A program made the position numbers and the translations under genes. From Trichomonas vaginalis G3 (Eukaryota > Parabasalia > Trichomonadida > Trichomonadidae), in contig NC_067204.1 in the NCBI RefSeq assembly GCF_026262505.1, positions 6,977,797 through 7,041,796 of the forward strand: a stretch of 64,000 bases of DNA, given 5' to 3'. Positions 1 through 10,300 of this stretch are shown here, piece after piece (the first letter of the stretch is position 1; the number at the start of each line of letters is the position of its first letter). The notes under the pieces are model-generated. The model was not told the DNA's origin. It made no database searches and was given only the letters and a program-made list of their open reading frames with translations.

Positions 1-1446
1 AAATTGTTGAAAACGGTCTCGGAATATATGAAATGCCAGCAGATGAGGTACAAGAAACTCCACAGGAAGAAGTTCAGATACAACCAGACATGGAAGAAAT
101 AGTTCAGCAACAACAGCTAGAAGAGCCTGAAGGAAACGAACAAGTCCTTCCTTTGGAAACTAACTTCACAGAACTAGATGAAGATTTGGAACAGCCGAAA
201 AATCTTGACCCTCAACAAGAGTATGCGGAGAATATGGAATATTTCCAAGAGTCTAAAAAAAATCGGCTGACATAGTAGAAGAATATCGAAAAATGTTTGC
301 CGACATACAAAAGACTCCAACATCAGATGAAAATATTCAGCATAGAATGGAAGACTGAAAAAAAATGTACACAAATACAACAACCCTTTTTACTTACGAG
401 CATTTAACGTTCAATCTTCGGATGAACTCGGTGAAAATAAAAGGTTAAATTTCAAGAAAACATATAGAAATGAAACATTGTTTAAAGTTCATTCAGAACC
501 TAACCAAGATGGAAACAAACCTACTTTTGTTTCTGCAGACGATGGAATACAATGAGATGGGGTCATAAAGCTAATCCAGATAGGTGGTTCATAAACTTAC
601 AACCACAATTCCAAGAAGTTGTAGACGCAATGGAAGTCAATGGTGAACGAGATATAGCTGGTATTTTAAGCGCGGCTTTAATGCCATTGAAAGATATGAA
701 ACATGCAGATATTTTGGACCAGTATGAAATGAACATGGCTGATGGAAATATAACACCTGACGTTCTAGAACATTTATCTCAAAGAACTACACAGAACCAT
801 AGAGATGGTATATTTGGTGAAGAGTTTAGAAAGAAAGTTAGGGAGGAGAAGGAAGAGAACCTATTGTACATGACCTTGCAAACGAAAGTTTACAAAATGT
901 CATAAAAACTTACTTTGCAGGACGATGAACGAGAAGGATGAATATTTAAGAAAACTCAAATGGACAGTACCAAATGAAATGTTAGTATTGAAAAACATGT
1001 TCCTTGACAAAATAAAACCAACTACAGAAATAAACGACGCAAGACTGAAAGATTGGGTAAAAGCTTTCCCATTCACAAAAGATATTGGTAACATGGAAAG
1101 AAAAACCAGAATGGCTACAAAAACATATATTTGGAAACGAGCTTATTCCATATGGACAAGCACTGTTTGAAGAGCTTGAACCAGAAACTCAGGAAAGAGT
1201 CATGCAAACAATACGCAAAGACTCAAATACAGACTATGACAAACTCTTTCTAGGATATAGGTTACCTGAGATGGGCGACCAGAGCCAAAGGCAAAAAGGA
1301 CATGGGAAATTTGCAACATACTAGATGAACATAATGCAAAGATGCAACAACTTCAAGCAGAGGGCAATGAAGGAAAAAGAAGAGTTAAAAACTCAGTCAG
1401 GAAGAAAGTAAAGCTTGGTCCACGTGGGTTCTATTATGACATATAA
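1..1446 (+). pseudogene. Remnant of an unassigned acidic-to-basic protein gene of the virus-like element
   Basis: The reading frame is already open at base 3, so the gene begins outside the window. The first 80 or so residues are rich in Glu and Gln and likely disordered. The middle is charged and helical in character, and the last 30 or so residues are strongly basic and end in a Gly-Pro-Arg-Gly-Phe-Tyr-Tyr stretch before a stop at 1444. I do not recognise the family. Its place directly upstream of the capsid gene, with about 30 bp between, suggests a virion or assembly protein, but that is inference from position only. The gene is broken, with several breaks. Confidence 0.5.
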
Positions 1447-1478
1447 ATCCAACTATTCTATATTTTTACTCATATGAA

Positions 1479-3085
1479 ATGTACGCCGCTCAGAATATAA
1501 CGCCAACAGTTTTGGATGCTATGAATGGAAATGTTTCCGAATGGTATAACGAATGCGACAATGCCATTAGAAGGTCAGAAATAGTTCCTGGAACTTACGA
1601 ATATACAACTGCTGTTTCTTATGGAAACGTAGGTGAGTTTGGAGAAGGTTCTTCAACAACAGTAGATATTGCTTGCGACAGGTTTCATATTATTTCTATT
1701 GACAACTCATTCTTATACGTGGAACAAGACATTGAAATAAAACCTTCTGCCAAGTTGTCTGACAAGAAAGGTTGCAATGGAATTTTCTATGTCGGATACC
1801 AATATGCTCCAGAAGTTTTCATGGGATATAAGATATATTCTAACTCTGACTTAGTTCAAACAGTAACATGGGCAAACTATGAATGGTTCGCTTTGAGAAA
1901 CTCAGTACAACCACAAGCTAGAGAACAAACAGACCAGTATGCAACTATTGAGAAAATAAGAAGACTTGACCCTAACGTTCCAGGAGTTTATGTTAACCTT
2001 TCTGGACAAACTGCAGCAGCAGTAACCAAAGTAAATTGAAACTTAGAGTTCCTTTGTCATCTTTCCTCATCTTCAGGTTTTTAAGATACTTGCCAAACTG
2101 GGCAGGAAAAATTTCTATCGAACTTACTCCAAGCAAAAATAACTTAGTCATTGCACCAACACAAGACCCATTCACTCTTACAGAAGTAGTGGGAACAAAT
2201 AAAATGTCATTCGCCGACTTTTGCAAAAACAAAGTTGACTTAGACTTTGGTTTCTCAAACCTCAACACTGAAGTAAACTATTATTTCAATGCTGCTGGAG
2301 ATGCTTGGGACCCAGTTAAGTTCACATGCGAAAATTTGAATGCAAGAGAATAGAAAGCAGACTTGCAGTCTATATGTTGGACCCAGATATTTCAAATGCT
2401 TTAGCTGCCAAATATATTGCAGTTCCACTTATGTTCCCTATACACCAAATATCTGTCAAAGACTTTGCAGGTGAAGTTGGAAACCAAAGTGCTGACCCAG
2501 GTGCAAGAACAGATATTGCTTTAACAACTGCAATGAAACATGCAGATACTATGTTTGTACTGTTCAGACGAACTATAAATGACTATTCTTGCTTCTACAA
2601 CCCTGGTATTAAATACCATATAAACATAGATGGCAAATACTATCCAAGAGAAGAATATTCTACAGTTGAGGATATGAGGTCATACAACTTGACATTAGAT
2701 GCTATGAACTTTAACAACAACTTCACAACAACCATTAACCCTGAAATGCAAAGTTCTATTATGCCATATGTGAAAGTATGGACTCATACAGGAGGTCAAA
2801 AAAACTCAATATACAAATGGAGACCGTTCAAACTTTTGGCTTGGCATTCCATTTGCTGACTCAGAAGACTTTATGGGTGGTATTTCAACTGTTGGTACAG
2901 TTCAAATACAATATACTGGTGACAGAGACGGTCCAGATGAATTGAAAGCAAAGAAGTTTACAAAACCAATAGCACTTTTCACGGAAGATGCTCTTTTGAA
3001 GATTCGTTCGATGAAACCTGCTGGGGCTCCTCAGATTGGCATAACGACAGCTTCCATCGAGCAGATTTTGGCAGCAGGTCAGTAA
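1479..3085 (+). pseudogene. Probable major capsid protein remnant
   Basis: The region spans about 535 codons, which fits the usual 500-600 residues of double-jelly-roll major capsid proteins in Polintons and their kin. The translated pieces are beta-rich with many Asn, Tyr, Phe and Thr and few charged clusters. Near the C-terminal end a stretch of the type FADSEDFMGG, followed by an alternating V-Q-I-Q-Y strand, is reminiscent of the last jelly-roll strands of such capsid proteins. The start is chosen at an ATG in the context AAATGTACG, shared with two other genes of the element. It is the longest gene here and lies upstream of a second beta-rich protein, as in the usual major/minor capsid order. 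It is broken, with about four breaks. The assignment comes from size, composition and context; a structure prediction was not possible. Confidence 0.55.
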
Positions 3086-3149
3086 GTTGTTCTTGAACTG
3101 ACTTCTCTCCGTCAAATATTGACAGTACGCCAGTTTTGATAATATTGTA

Positions 3150-3393
3150 TTAAAACTTACCTTTAGAAATATCGGTCAGTTTTGTTGTTATATTTTTGTC
3201 TGCTTCAAGAACTTTCACCATCGGTTATACCAACTTTCTTTGCTTTATGAAAATATTTTGGTTCAGCAAAGACTGCTATTCTATAACATTTTCCATTGTT
3301 TGTGTAAAGAACTATTCTGTCAATGAACTTGTATTGTTTGTGTGTGTAAACTTTGTTCTGCTTCAATTCGAAGAGATACTCGAATACGTCCAT
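3150..3393 (-). pseudogene. Small opposite-strand gene remnant within the element
   Basis: The minus strand reads as a small lysine- and tyrosine-rich protein of about 80 residues that begins MDVFEYLFELKQNKVY. This is a far more protein-like composition than the opposite strand, which gives only hydrophobic, Cys- and Phe-rich text here. It starts 18 bp from the start of the plus-strand gene at 3412, so the two are divergent. I do not recognise the family. It appears broken, with about one break. It may encode an accessory protein of the element; nothing in the sequence shows its role. Confidence 0.4.
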
Positions 3394-3411
3394 CTTTTTA
3401 TTCTAAGTAAA
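3394..3411. promoter_or_regulatory. Putative compact bidirectional start region
   Basis: Only 18 bp, T-rich on the left and A-rich on the right, separate the start of the minus-strand gene ending its 5' side at 3393 and the plus-strand ATG at 3412. Any promoter elements must lie in this spacer or inside the genes. Very short 5' leaders are normal in trichomonads. No initiator motif is clear. Confidence 0.2.
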
Positions 3412-3991
3412 ATGTCATTTCCGAAAAATAGAAGCGTAAGTGTTTCAAAAGGTTTAATGGCGGTGGCAGATGTGAAGTTAAATTCACCAACTCAAACAAA
3501 CAGTCAAAGTGTTGTTGTCAATGTCAAAGAAAGAGATGTTGAAGTGGGGAAACCATACGAAGACAAGATGGTATAACAATAGTTCCTGTAAAAGAACAAC
3601 CAACATACCCTGAAGTTAGCAGAGACTTAAGTTCTGTTGCAGATATTCGAAACGACTACCAACAACTTAAAGACAAACTTAAAACTCAGGAGAAGATTTG
3701 TCAGCTTTGGGTATAATGTTAAACTTGGTTGAACACAACCCTGTAAAAGTGAACTCATATGTCATCGCACCTCATGAAGTTTTGAAAGAACTATTGAAAC
3801 TTTTGACAGAGGCAGACGATATAAACATCAAAGAAATAGAACCCGACATTGCTTGCTGTGGTGTTTCATATAATGTCATTGACAAGATATACGTTATGAA
3901 AGGAGGTGAAACGTTGAACTTAAAATATAGTTTCCCAGACGTCATAAAAATATTTGACGACCACAACATTTCATTAAAATTTATTTGCTAA
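3412..3991 (+). pseudogene. Unassigned protein gene remnant of the virus-like element
   Basis: About 190 codons run from the ATG at 3412 to a stop at 3989, five bases before the next gene. The N-terminal third is polar, rich in Ser, Val and Lys, and likely flexible. The C-terminal hundred residues look like a folded alpha/beta domain, with the stretch CCGVSYNVIDKIYVMKGGE and regular hydrophobic spacing. I recognise no family. Its place between the two capsid-like genes suggests a structural or assembly role, but this is only positional. Broken, with about two breaks. Confidence 0.45.
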
Positions 3992-3995
3992 GTAA

Positions 3996-4797
3996 ATGGC
4001 AGAAGACAATGGTTTATACTATTACGACAAAAACCCTGAGTCATATAATTCTATAACAACAAACTTACAAAGTCCTCAAGGACGATATTGTAAACTGACC
4101 TTAAACACGATGACGACTAAAGCCTGTTTTGCTCTTTTGACACCAGAAGACTTTGTTGTTGTGAATGGTAAAAAATACTTCTTTGAAGATACTTACTCAG
4201 ATATACCACCAACAGGTTTTGTTGACTTATTTAATACTTTAAGGACGGATGTAACATGTGCTGCAACTAGAGCAGGTTTCATTATGTTTGGATGTCCGAC
4301 TGAGTTTAGTATAAACGATATGAGCTATAATACAAAACTTATATCTGGTTTTTACTACCAACAGTTTCCTATAACAGGAAAAGGTGTCATACAAGGAATG
4401 TCTATTCCATTGACTTTAAGTACACCTATTTTATATATTGTTTCAAACTTAGGTTCAAAGTGCTATTCGAATGTCGACAGAAACTACTATGACCAAAAGA
4501 TACTCATGCGTATAAACAACACTTTCTCTGCTGGTTTGCCTATTGTTCATTCGAATGCAGAGTTTTCAGCTTTAGTAAACTCAAACACTTTAGCAAAATA
4601 TAACTTAACATTAGTTGACGCAAACTTTGTTCCTGTAAAACTTTTATGTCCTATGTATTTGTCAATGACGGCAGAAAGTTTCGAATTGGAAGATGCAACT
4701 GGTGAAAGTATGTACTACAAGAACAACTTCAACAACAAATAGCTCAAGAACAACAAATGCAACAAATGGAACAAATGCAACAACAAAGTCAAGAATA
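3996..4797 (+). pseudogene. Possible minor capsid (penton-like) protein gene
   Basis: About 265 codons from the ATG at 3996, four bases after the previous stop. The protein is beta-rich, with many Thr, Ser, Asn, Tyr and Phe and short Gly/Pro turns; the region ends in DNA that encodes a Gln-rich tail. Minor capsid (penton) proteins of Polintons are single jelly rolls of roughly this size and sit near the major capsid gene, so the call fits by length, composition and place, not by a diagnostic motif. A fibre or other surface protein is the main alternative. It is nearly whole, with about one break. The T-rich spacer after it separates it from the helicase gene. Confidence 0.35.
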
Positions 4798-4824
4798 AAA
4801 AAATATTTTTTTATTTTTATAAAA

Positions 4825-6056
4825 ATGTACGGAATAGATGTTTCAGATTTTTATGACTTCCAAGCCTTCAGAAATATGTGTCCATTTCGAGACTATAACA
4901 AAGCAGTCGAGAATTTGAAACGTTTAGTCATTTATGTCGACTCTGCCCAGAATGTTATGTCATGAAAGAATGGGATGTTGTCTTTAACAACCAAGAGCGA
5001 CAATAGTTTCAGAACAAGAATGTAGACAGAAACTTAAGAAAATAAAAGTCGTACAAGTTGGCATGAAGATGTTAGATGCTTGGGATATCTTATTGTCAAA
5101 GTTAGAAGATTTTCAGTTCGTGGTATAAAGTTCTATACACTTCTCCAAACTTCTATTCTATCTTCACTGGATATAAATATGAACAAGTAGAATGGAAAGA
5201 AAATATTATAGAAGCTTGGTTAGACCATGTCAAAGAAATTATATGCAATGGAAACGAAAGAGTCTATGAGTATATCTTATGTTGGTTTGCAAACATCTTA
5301 CAATATCCAAGTGCTAAAAATGAAACTGCTCTCATTATAATTGGAAAACAAGGAACTGGTAAGAATACTTTCTTTACAGATATTTTGTGCAAACTGTTAG
5401 AAGGTTATTCGAATCCGAATATGACAAACTTAGAAAACATCTGCGGTAAATTTAACTCTTCAATAGAGAATATGAAACTTATAGTATGTAACGAACTTCA
5501 AAGTATAGATACAACAAAAGTTTTGAACTCAGATGCTTTGAAGAGTCTTATAACAGACAAAGTTGGAGTTGTTGAAAGAAAATATAAAGACCAAAGAGTT
5601 TGTGAAAATGTTGCAAACTTCGTCATGGTTTCAAACAACGCCGTTCCGATGAAGTTAGAAAGTTCTGACAGAAGATATGTAGTTGTCAGAACGTCAGAAG
5701 CTCATATGCAAGATACAGAATATTTTGACGACTTAGCAGAAACCTTGACACCTAACTTTTACAACCACTTGTTCTCATATTTCATGACATTAGATATTTC
5801 AAAGTTCAATCCAAGACAAATTCCATATACCGAAGAGAGACAAACATTGTTAGAAGCAAACAAGAGTGTATATGAACTGTTTATAGATGAGACTAACTTT
5901 GAGTGTTTAGATGAAAGGTCATTGTACGATGAATATAAACAATATTGTCAAGAGTATGGTTATATGACAGCGTCTAAACGAACATTCTTGGCAAATGTCA
6001 AAAGTCTTTTAGACATACAGAACGGCGTATATACAAAGAAAAATTTTTCTGAGTAA
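4825..6056 (+). pseudogene. Superfamily 3 (D5-like) DNA helicase remnant
   Basis: The C-terminal two thirds carry the motifs of a viral SF3 helicase. There is a Walker A loop GKQGTGKNT, a Walker B strand of the LIVCNE type about 60 residues later, and a motif C strand VMVSNNA that ends in the sensor asparagine. Between and after them lie the spacing and the C-terminal winged-helix-like tail typical of the D5/DUF5906 helicases of Polinton-like viruses, virophages and many phages. Such proteins unwind DNA as hexamers in element replication and often carry an N-terminal primase; the N-terminal part here is short and shows no clear primase motif. The start is the ATG at 4825 in the shared AAATGTACG context after a T-rich spacer. 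Broken, with about three breaks, all in the N-terminal half or near it. Confidence 0.8.
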
Positions 6057-6092
6057 ATTTTATAAAAAATATATTTTTTTATTTTATTTGAA

Positions 6093-6218
6093 ATGTACGC
6101 TGAGTTTGTTGGAAAGGACCGTTGGGAAACTTGTTTGTTAGATGAGAAATATGAAATTCACTGTTGTGAGTCATTTGAAGTCAGAAACAAAAAGACAAAA
6201 AGAGTTTTAAGCGAATGA
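6093..6218 (+). pseudogene. Short HNH/NUMOD4-like endonuclease start, remnant
   Basis: Forty-one codons follow an ATG in the same AAATGTACG context as the capsid and helicase genes, 36 bp after the helicase stop. The residues RWETCLLDEKYEI, followed by a V-R-N-K-K turn and a V-L strand, resemble the NUMOD4-type domain (W, then YEI/YEV, then RVRS-like strand) that precedes HNH nuclease domains in homing-type endonucleases. Genes of this kind are common in trichomonad genomes. Only this opening portion is present, and the sequence beyond it belongs to a different gene read from the other strand. It is part of the fossil. The family call rests on a short match by eye. Confidence 0.4.
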
Positions 6219-6221
6219 AGG

Positions 6222-6545
6222 TCAGCATGTATGTAAATACCTTTGAATTCATTCATAAACGCCCTTAGTAAGCTCATAAAATGCTTGTTTTGAGTTTTGA
6301 GCCACTTTTGGCTCGACCGTATTCTTTTCAACCAAACTCAAGAATTTCCTGCATTTTAGCACTATTGAGAAATCTGTTTAAATGGTTTAACTTCCTGTTG
6401 CTCTGCATCTTATGTTGCATTAATGTAACCATCCTTGTCTCTACGTAAGACTTCAATACCGTTATAAGTGCCTTTTGTGCAATGTTTCACCATTAGATTT
6501 GTTCGTGAATGTTTTTGCTTCGAACTGACATTATTGTCTTTACAT
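6222..6545 (-). pseudogene. KilA-N domain gene remnant
   Basis: Read on the minus strand, the region holds recognisable KilA-N landmarks in the right order: RRDKDGYINAT near the start, then a phenylalanine/lysine-rich helix region, then YELTKGVY, and last FKGIYIHADL. KilA-N is a DNA-binding domain of phages and large DNA viruses. It is greatly expanded in trichomonads, where it is linked to Maverick elements. The upstream side, at about 6545-6600, is a T/A-rich leader. It converges with the HNH-like remnant that ends at 6218. It is broken, with several breaks, and belongs to the fossil or to a neighbouring fossil. Confidence 0.65.
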
Positions 6546-6765
6546 AAAAATAAAAAATAAAATAATTTTTAAAAACTAACTTTATTTTTTCTATCTTAAG
6601 GGAAATTCATGAAAATTCACGGGGTGAAAAAAGAGGTGAATAAAACAGGTGAGATCTCACTCTTCACGCTAAACATTATTTTTGTCTGATTTACATCTAA
6701 TGAAAAAGTTTAGAAGAATTTTCTTATTCTTTCTGGCATATTTTTGTCTTCCAGTATCCCCTCTA
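6546..6765. other. AT-rich sequence between the KilA-N remnant and the gap
   Basis: No gene is seen here. The stretch holds the probable 5' leader of the minus-strand KilA-N gene and, further right, a GTGA-rich patch around 6620-6670. The sequence then runs into the gap without any 37-bp repeat units, so the boundary between the element and the satellite is not visible. Confidence 0.5.
6649..6660. repeat. 12-bp perfect palindrome
   Basis: GTGAGATCTCAC reads the same on both strands. It is flanked by GTGAA at 6624 and TTCAC just downstream, giving an imperfect longer inverted repeat. It could be part of an element end or a protein-binding site; there is no further support. Confidence 0.3.
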
Positions 6766-6865
6766 NNNNNNNNNNNNNNNNNNNNNNNNNNNNNNNNNNN
6801 NNNNNNNNNNNNNNNNNNNNNNNNNNNNNNNNNNNNNNNNNNNNNNNNNNNNNNNNNNNNNNNNN
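6766..6865. other. Assembly gap (100 N)
   Basis: Exactly 100 undetermined bases, the customary placeholder for a scaffold join of unknown length. It separates the virus-like element from the satellite array, so their adjacency is a scaffolding claim, not read evidence. Confidence 0.99.
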
Positions 6866-7210
6866 GAAAGAAAGAGAATTTCATAAAAACAATGATAATA
6901 TGAAAAGAAAGAGAATTTCATAAAACAATGATTAAATATGAAAAGAAAGAGAATTTCATTAAAAAACAATGATTAAATATGAAAAGAAAGAGAATTCATA
7001 AAACAATGATAAATATGAAAAGAAAGAATTTCATAAAAACAATGATTAATATGAAAAGAAAGAGAATTCTATAAAACAATGATAAATATGAAAAGAAAGA
7101 AATTCCATAACACATTGATAAATATGAAAAGAAAGAGAATTCCATAAAACAAGGATAATATGAAAAGAAAGAGAATGTCATAAAATAATGATAAATATGA
7201 AAAGAAAGAG

Positions 7211-7324
7211 AATAAGTTTCATGTTAACATCAGCACCATGATCAACTAGGAAATTGGACAATTTCTATCGACATCTTTTTGATGGCAATGCTAAGAGGGC
7301 ATTCATCAATATGAGAGAATTCAT
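7211..7324 (-). repeat. Ankyrin-repeat fragment, first copy in the array
   Basis: Same fragment as the clean reference at 46477-46591. This copy carries a few single-base differences, including an added A in the GGAATT part, that disturb the frame. It is an insert in the satellite, not a gene. Confidence 0.9.
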
Positions 7325-10300
7325 AAAACAATGATAATATGAAAAAGAAGAGAATTTCATAAAACAATGATTAATATGAAAGAAAGAGAATGTAATAAAA
7401 CAATGTTAAATATGAAAAGAAAGAGAATTCCACAAACAATTGAATATGAAAAGAAAGAGAATTCATATAAAACAAATAAATATGAAAGAAAGATAATCAT
7501 AAAATGATATAATATAAAGAAGAGAATGTCATAAACAATGATTAAATATGAAAGAAAGAGAAGTAATAAAACAATGTAAATATGAAAAGAAAGAGAATTC
7601 CATAAACACATTGATAATATGAAAAGAAAGAGAATTCCTAAAACAAGGATAAATATGAGAAAGAAAGAGAATTCATAAAATAATGATAAATATGAAAAGA
7701 AAGAGAATAAGTTTCATGTTAACATCAGCACCATGATCAACTAGGAATTGACAATTTCTATCGACATCTTTTGATGCAATTACTAAAGGGCATTCATCAA
7801 TATTGAAGAAATTCATAAAACAATGATAAATATGAAAAGAAAGAGAATGTCATAAAACAATGATTAATATGAAAAGAAAGAGAATGTATAAAACAATGAT
7901 AAATATGAAAAGAAAGAGAATTCTATAAAACAATGATAAATATGAAAAGAAAGAGAATTTCATAAAACAATGATTAATATGAAAAGAAAGAGAATTCATA
8001 AAACAATGATTAAATATGAAAAGAAAGAGAATTCCATAAAACAATGATTAATATGAAAAGAAAGAGAATTTCATAAAACAATGCTAAATATGAAAAGAAA
8101 GAGAATTCATAAAACAATGATTAATATGAAAAAAATAGAATTTTATAAAACAATGCTAAATATGAAAAGAAAGAATTCCACAACACATATAAATATGAAA
8201 AGAAAGAGAATTCCATAAAAAAGGATAAATATGAAAAGAAAGAGAATGTCATAAAATAATGTTAAATATGAAAGAAAGAGAATGCAAAAATAATGCTAAA
8301 TATGAAAAGAAACAGATTCCATAAAACAAGGATAAATATGAAAAGAAAGAGAATTCATAAAACAATGATAAATATGAAAAGAATAGAATAAGTTTCATGT
8401 TAACATCAGCACCATGATCAACTAGGAATTGGACAATTTCTATCGACATCTTTTTGATGCAATGCTAAGAGGGCATTCATCAATATGAGAGAAATCCATA
8501 AAACAATGATATAATATGAAAAAAAAGAGAATTATAAAACAATGATTATATGAAAAGAAAGAGAATTCTATAAAACAATGATTAATATGAAAAGAAAGAG
8601 AATTTCATAAACAATGATTAATATGAAAGAAAGAGAATTTCATAAAACAATGCTAAATATGAAAAGAAAGAGAATTTTATCAAACAATGTAAATATGAAA
8701 AGAAAGAGAATTTCATAACACATTGATAAATATGAAAAGAAAGAGAATTTCATAAAAACAATGATTAATATGAAAAGAAAGAGAATTTCATAAAACAATG
8801 ATTAAATATGAAAAGAAGAGAATTTCATAAAACAATGATTAATATGAAAGAAAGAGAATTCATAAAAACAATGATAATATGAAAAGAAAGAGAATTTCAT
8901 AAACAATGCTAAATATGAAAGAAAGAGAATTTATCAAACAATGTAAATAAATATGAAAAGAAAGAGAATTCAAACAATGATAAATATGAAAAGAAAGAGA
9001 ATTTCATAAAACAATGATAATATGAAAAGAAAGAGAATTTCATAAAACAATGATTAATATGAAAAGAAAGAGAATTTCATAAAACAATGATTAATATGAA
9101 AAGAAAGAGAATTCATAAAACAATGATAAATATGAAAGAAAGAGAATTCATAAAACATGATTAAATATGAAAAGAAAGAGAATTCTATCAAACAATGATA
9201 AATATGAAAAGAAGAGAATTCATAAAATAATGATAATATGAAAAGAAAGAGAATAAGTTTCATGTTAACATCAGCACCATGATCAACTAGGAATTGGACA
9301 ATTTCTATCGACATCTTTTTGATGGCAATGCTAAGAGGCATTCATCAATATTGAGAGAAATTCATAAAACAATGATAAATATGAAAAGAAGAGAATTCAT
9401 AAAACAATGATAATATGAAAAGAAAGAGAATTCATAAAACAATGATAAATATGAAAGAAAGAGAATCACAAAACAATTGATAAATATGAAAAGAAAGAGA
9501 ATCAAAAACAAGATAAATATGAAAAGAAAGAGAATTCATAAAACATGATAAATATGAAAAGAAAGAAATGTCATAAAGAAAAGATAAATATGAAAAGAAA
9601 GAGAATGTCATAAAACAATGATAAATATGAAAAGAAAGAGATTTCATAAAACAAGGATAAATATGAAAAGAAAGAGAATTTCATAAAACAATGATAATAT
9701 GAAAAGAAAGAGAATTTCATAAAACAATGATAAATATGAAAAGAAAGAGAATTCCATAAAACAATGATAAATATGAAAAAAGAGAATTCATAACACATTG
9801 ATAAATATGAAAAGAAAGAGAATTTCATAAAACAATGATTAATATGAAAAGAAAGAGAATTTCATAAAACAATGATTAATATGAAAAGAAAGAGAATTTC
9901 ATAAAACAATGATTAATATGAAAAGAAAGAGAATTTCATAAAACAATGATAAATATGAAAAGAAAGAGAATTCATAAACAATGATTAATATGAAAAGAAA
10001 GAGAATTCATAAAACAATGATAAATATGAAAAGAAAGAGAATTCCATAACACATTGATAAATATGAAAAGAAAGAGAATTCCATAAAACAATGATAAATA
10101 TGAAAGAAAGAGAATTCATAAAACAATGATAAATATGAAAAGAAAGAGAATAAGTTTCATGTTAACATCAGCACCATGATCAACTAGGAATTGGACAATT
10201 TCTATCGACATCTTTTTGATGGCAATACTAAAGGGCATTCATCAATATTGAGAGAAATTCATAAAACAATGATTAATATGAAAAGAAAGAGAATGTTATA

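Larger units (their letters stand above)
1..6765 (+). mobile_element. Broken capsid-bearing DNA virus-like element (Maverick/Polinton or Polinton-like), right part
   Basis: A cluster of closely packed, intron-less genes on one strand, with short AT-rich spacers, carries a probable major capsid protein, a possible minor capsid protein and a superfamily 3 helicase. HNH/NUMOD-like and KilA-N remnants stand at the right. Such gene sets mark Maverick/Polinton elements and Polinton-like viruses, which are very abundant in trichomonad genomes. The left end is outside the window and the right end is hidden by the gap at 6766, so terminal repeats cannot be judged. The polymerase, integrase, protease and ATPase expected of a full Maverick are not seen here. 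It is a fossil with at least a dozen breaks in total. Long stretches remain readable, so it is probably fairly young; some breaks may be long-read consensus errors rather than true decay. Confidence 0.75.

Noticed and set aside
1470-1475. TCATAT as a trichomonad initiator element before the capsid-like gene
   Set aside because: It fits the TCA-Py-T/A pattern and distance, but six bases in AT-rich DNA are too weak; the other genes of the element lack it.
3196-3411. Plus-strand upstream extension of the gene at 3412
   Set aside because: The text is Phe/Cys/Val-rich and improbable; the minus strand is protein-like here, and the ATG at 3412 has a spacer typical of the element.
6682-6903. Reading frames crossing the undetermined bases at 6766-6865 (and likewise at 24474-24680)
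   Set aside because: They exist only because undetermined codons contain no stops.
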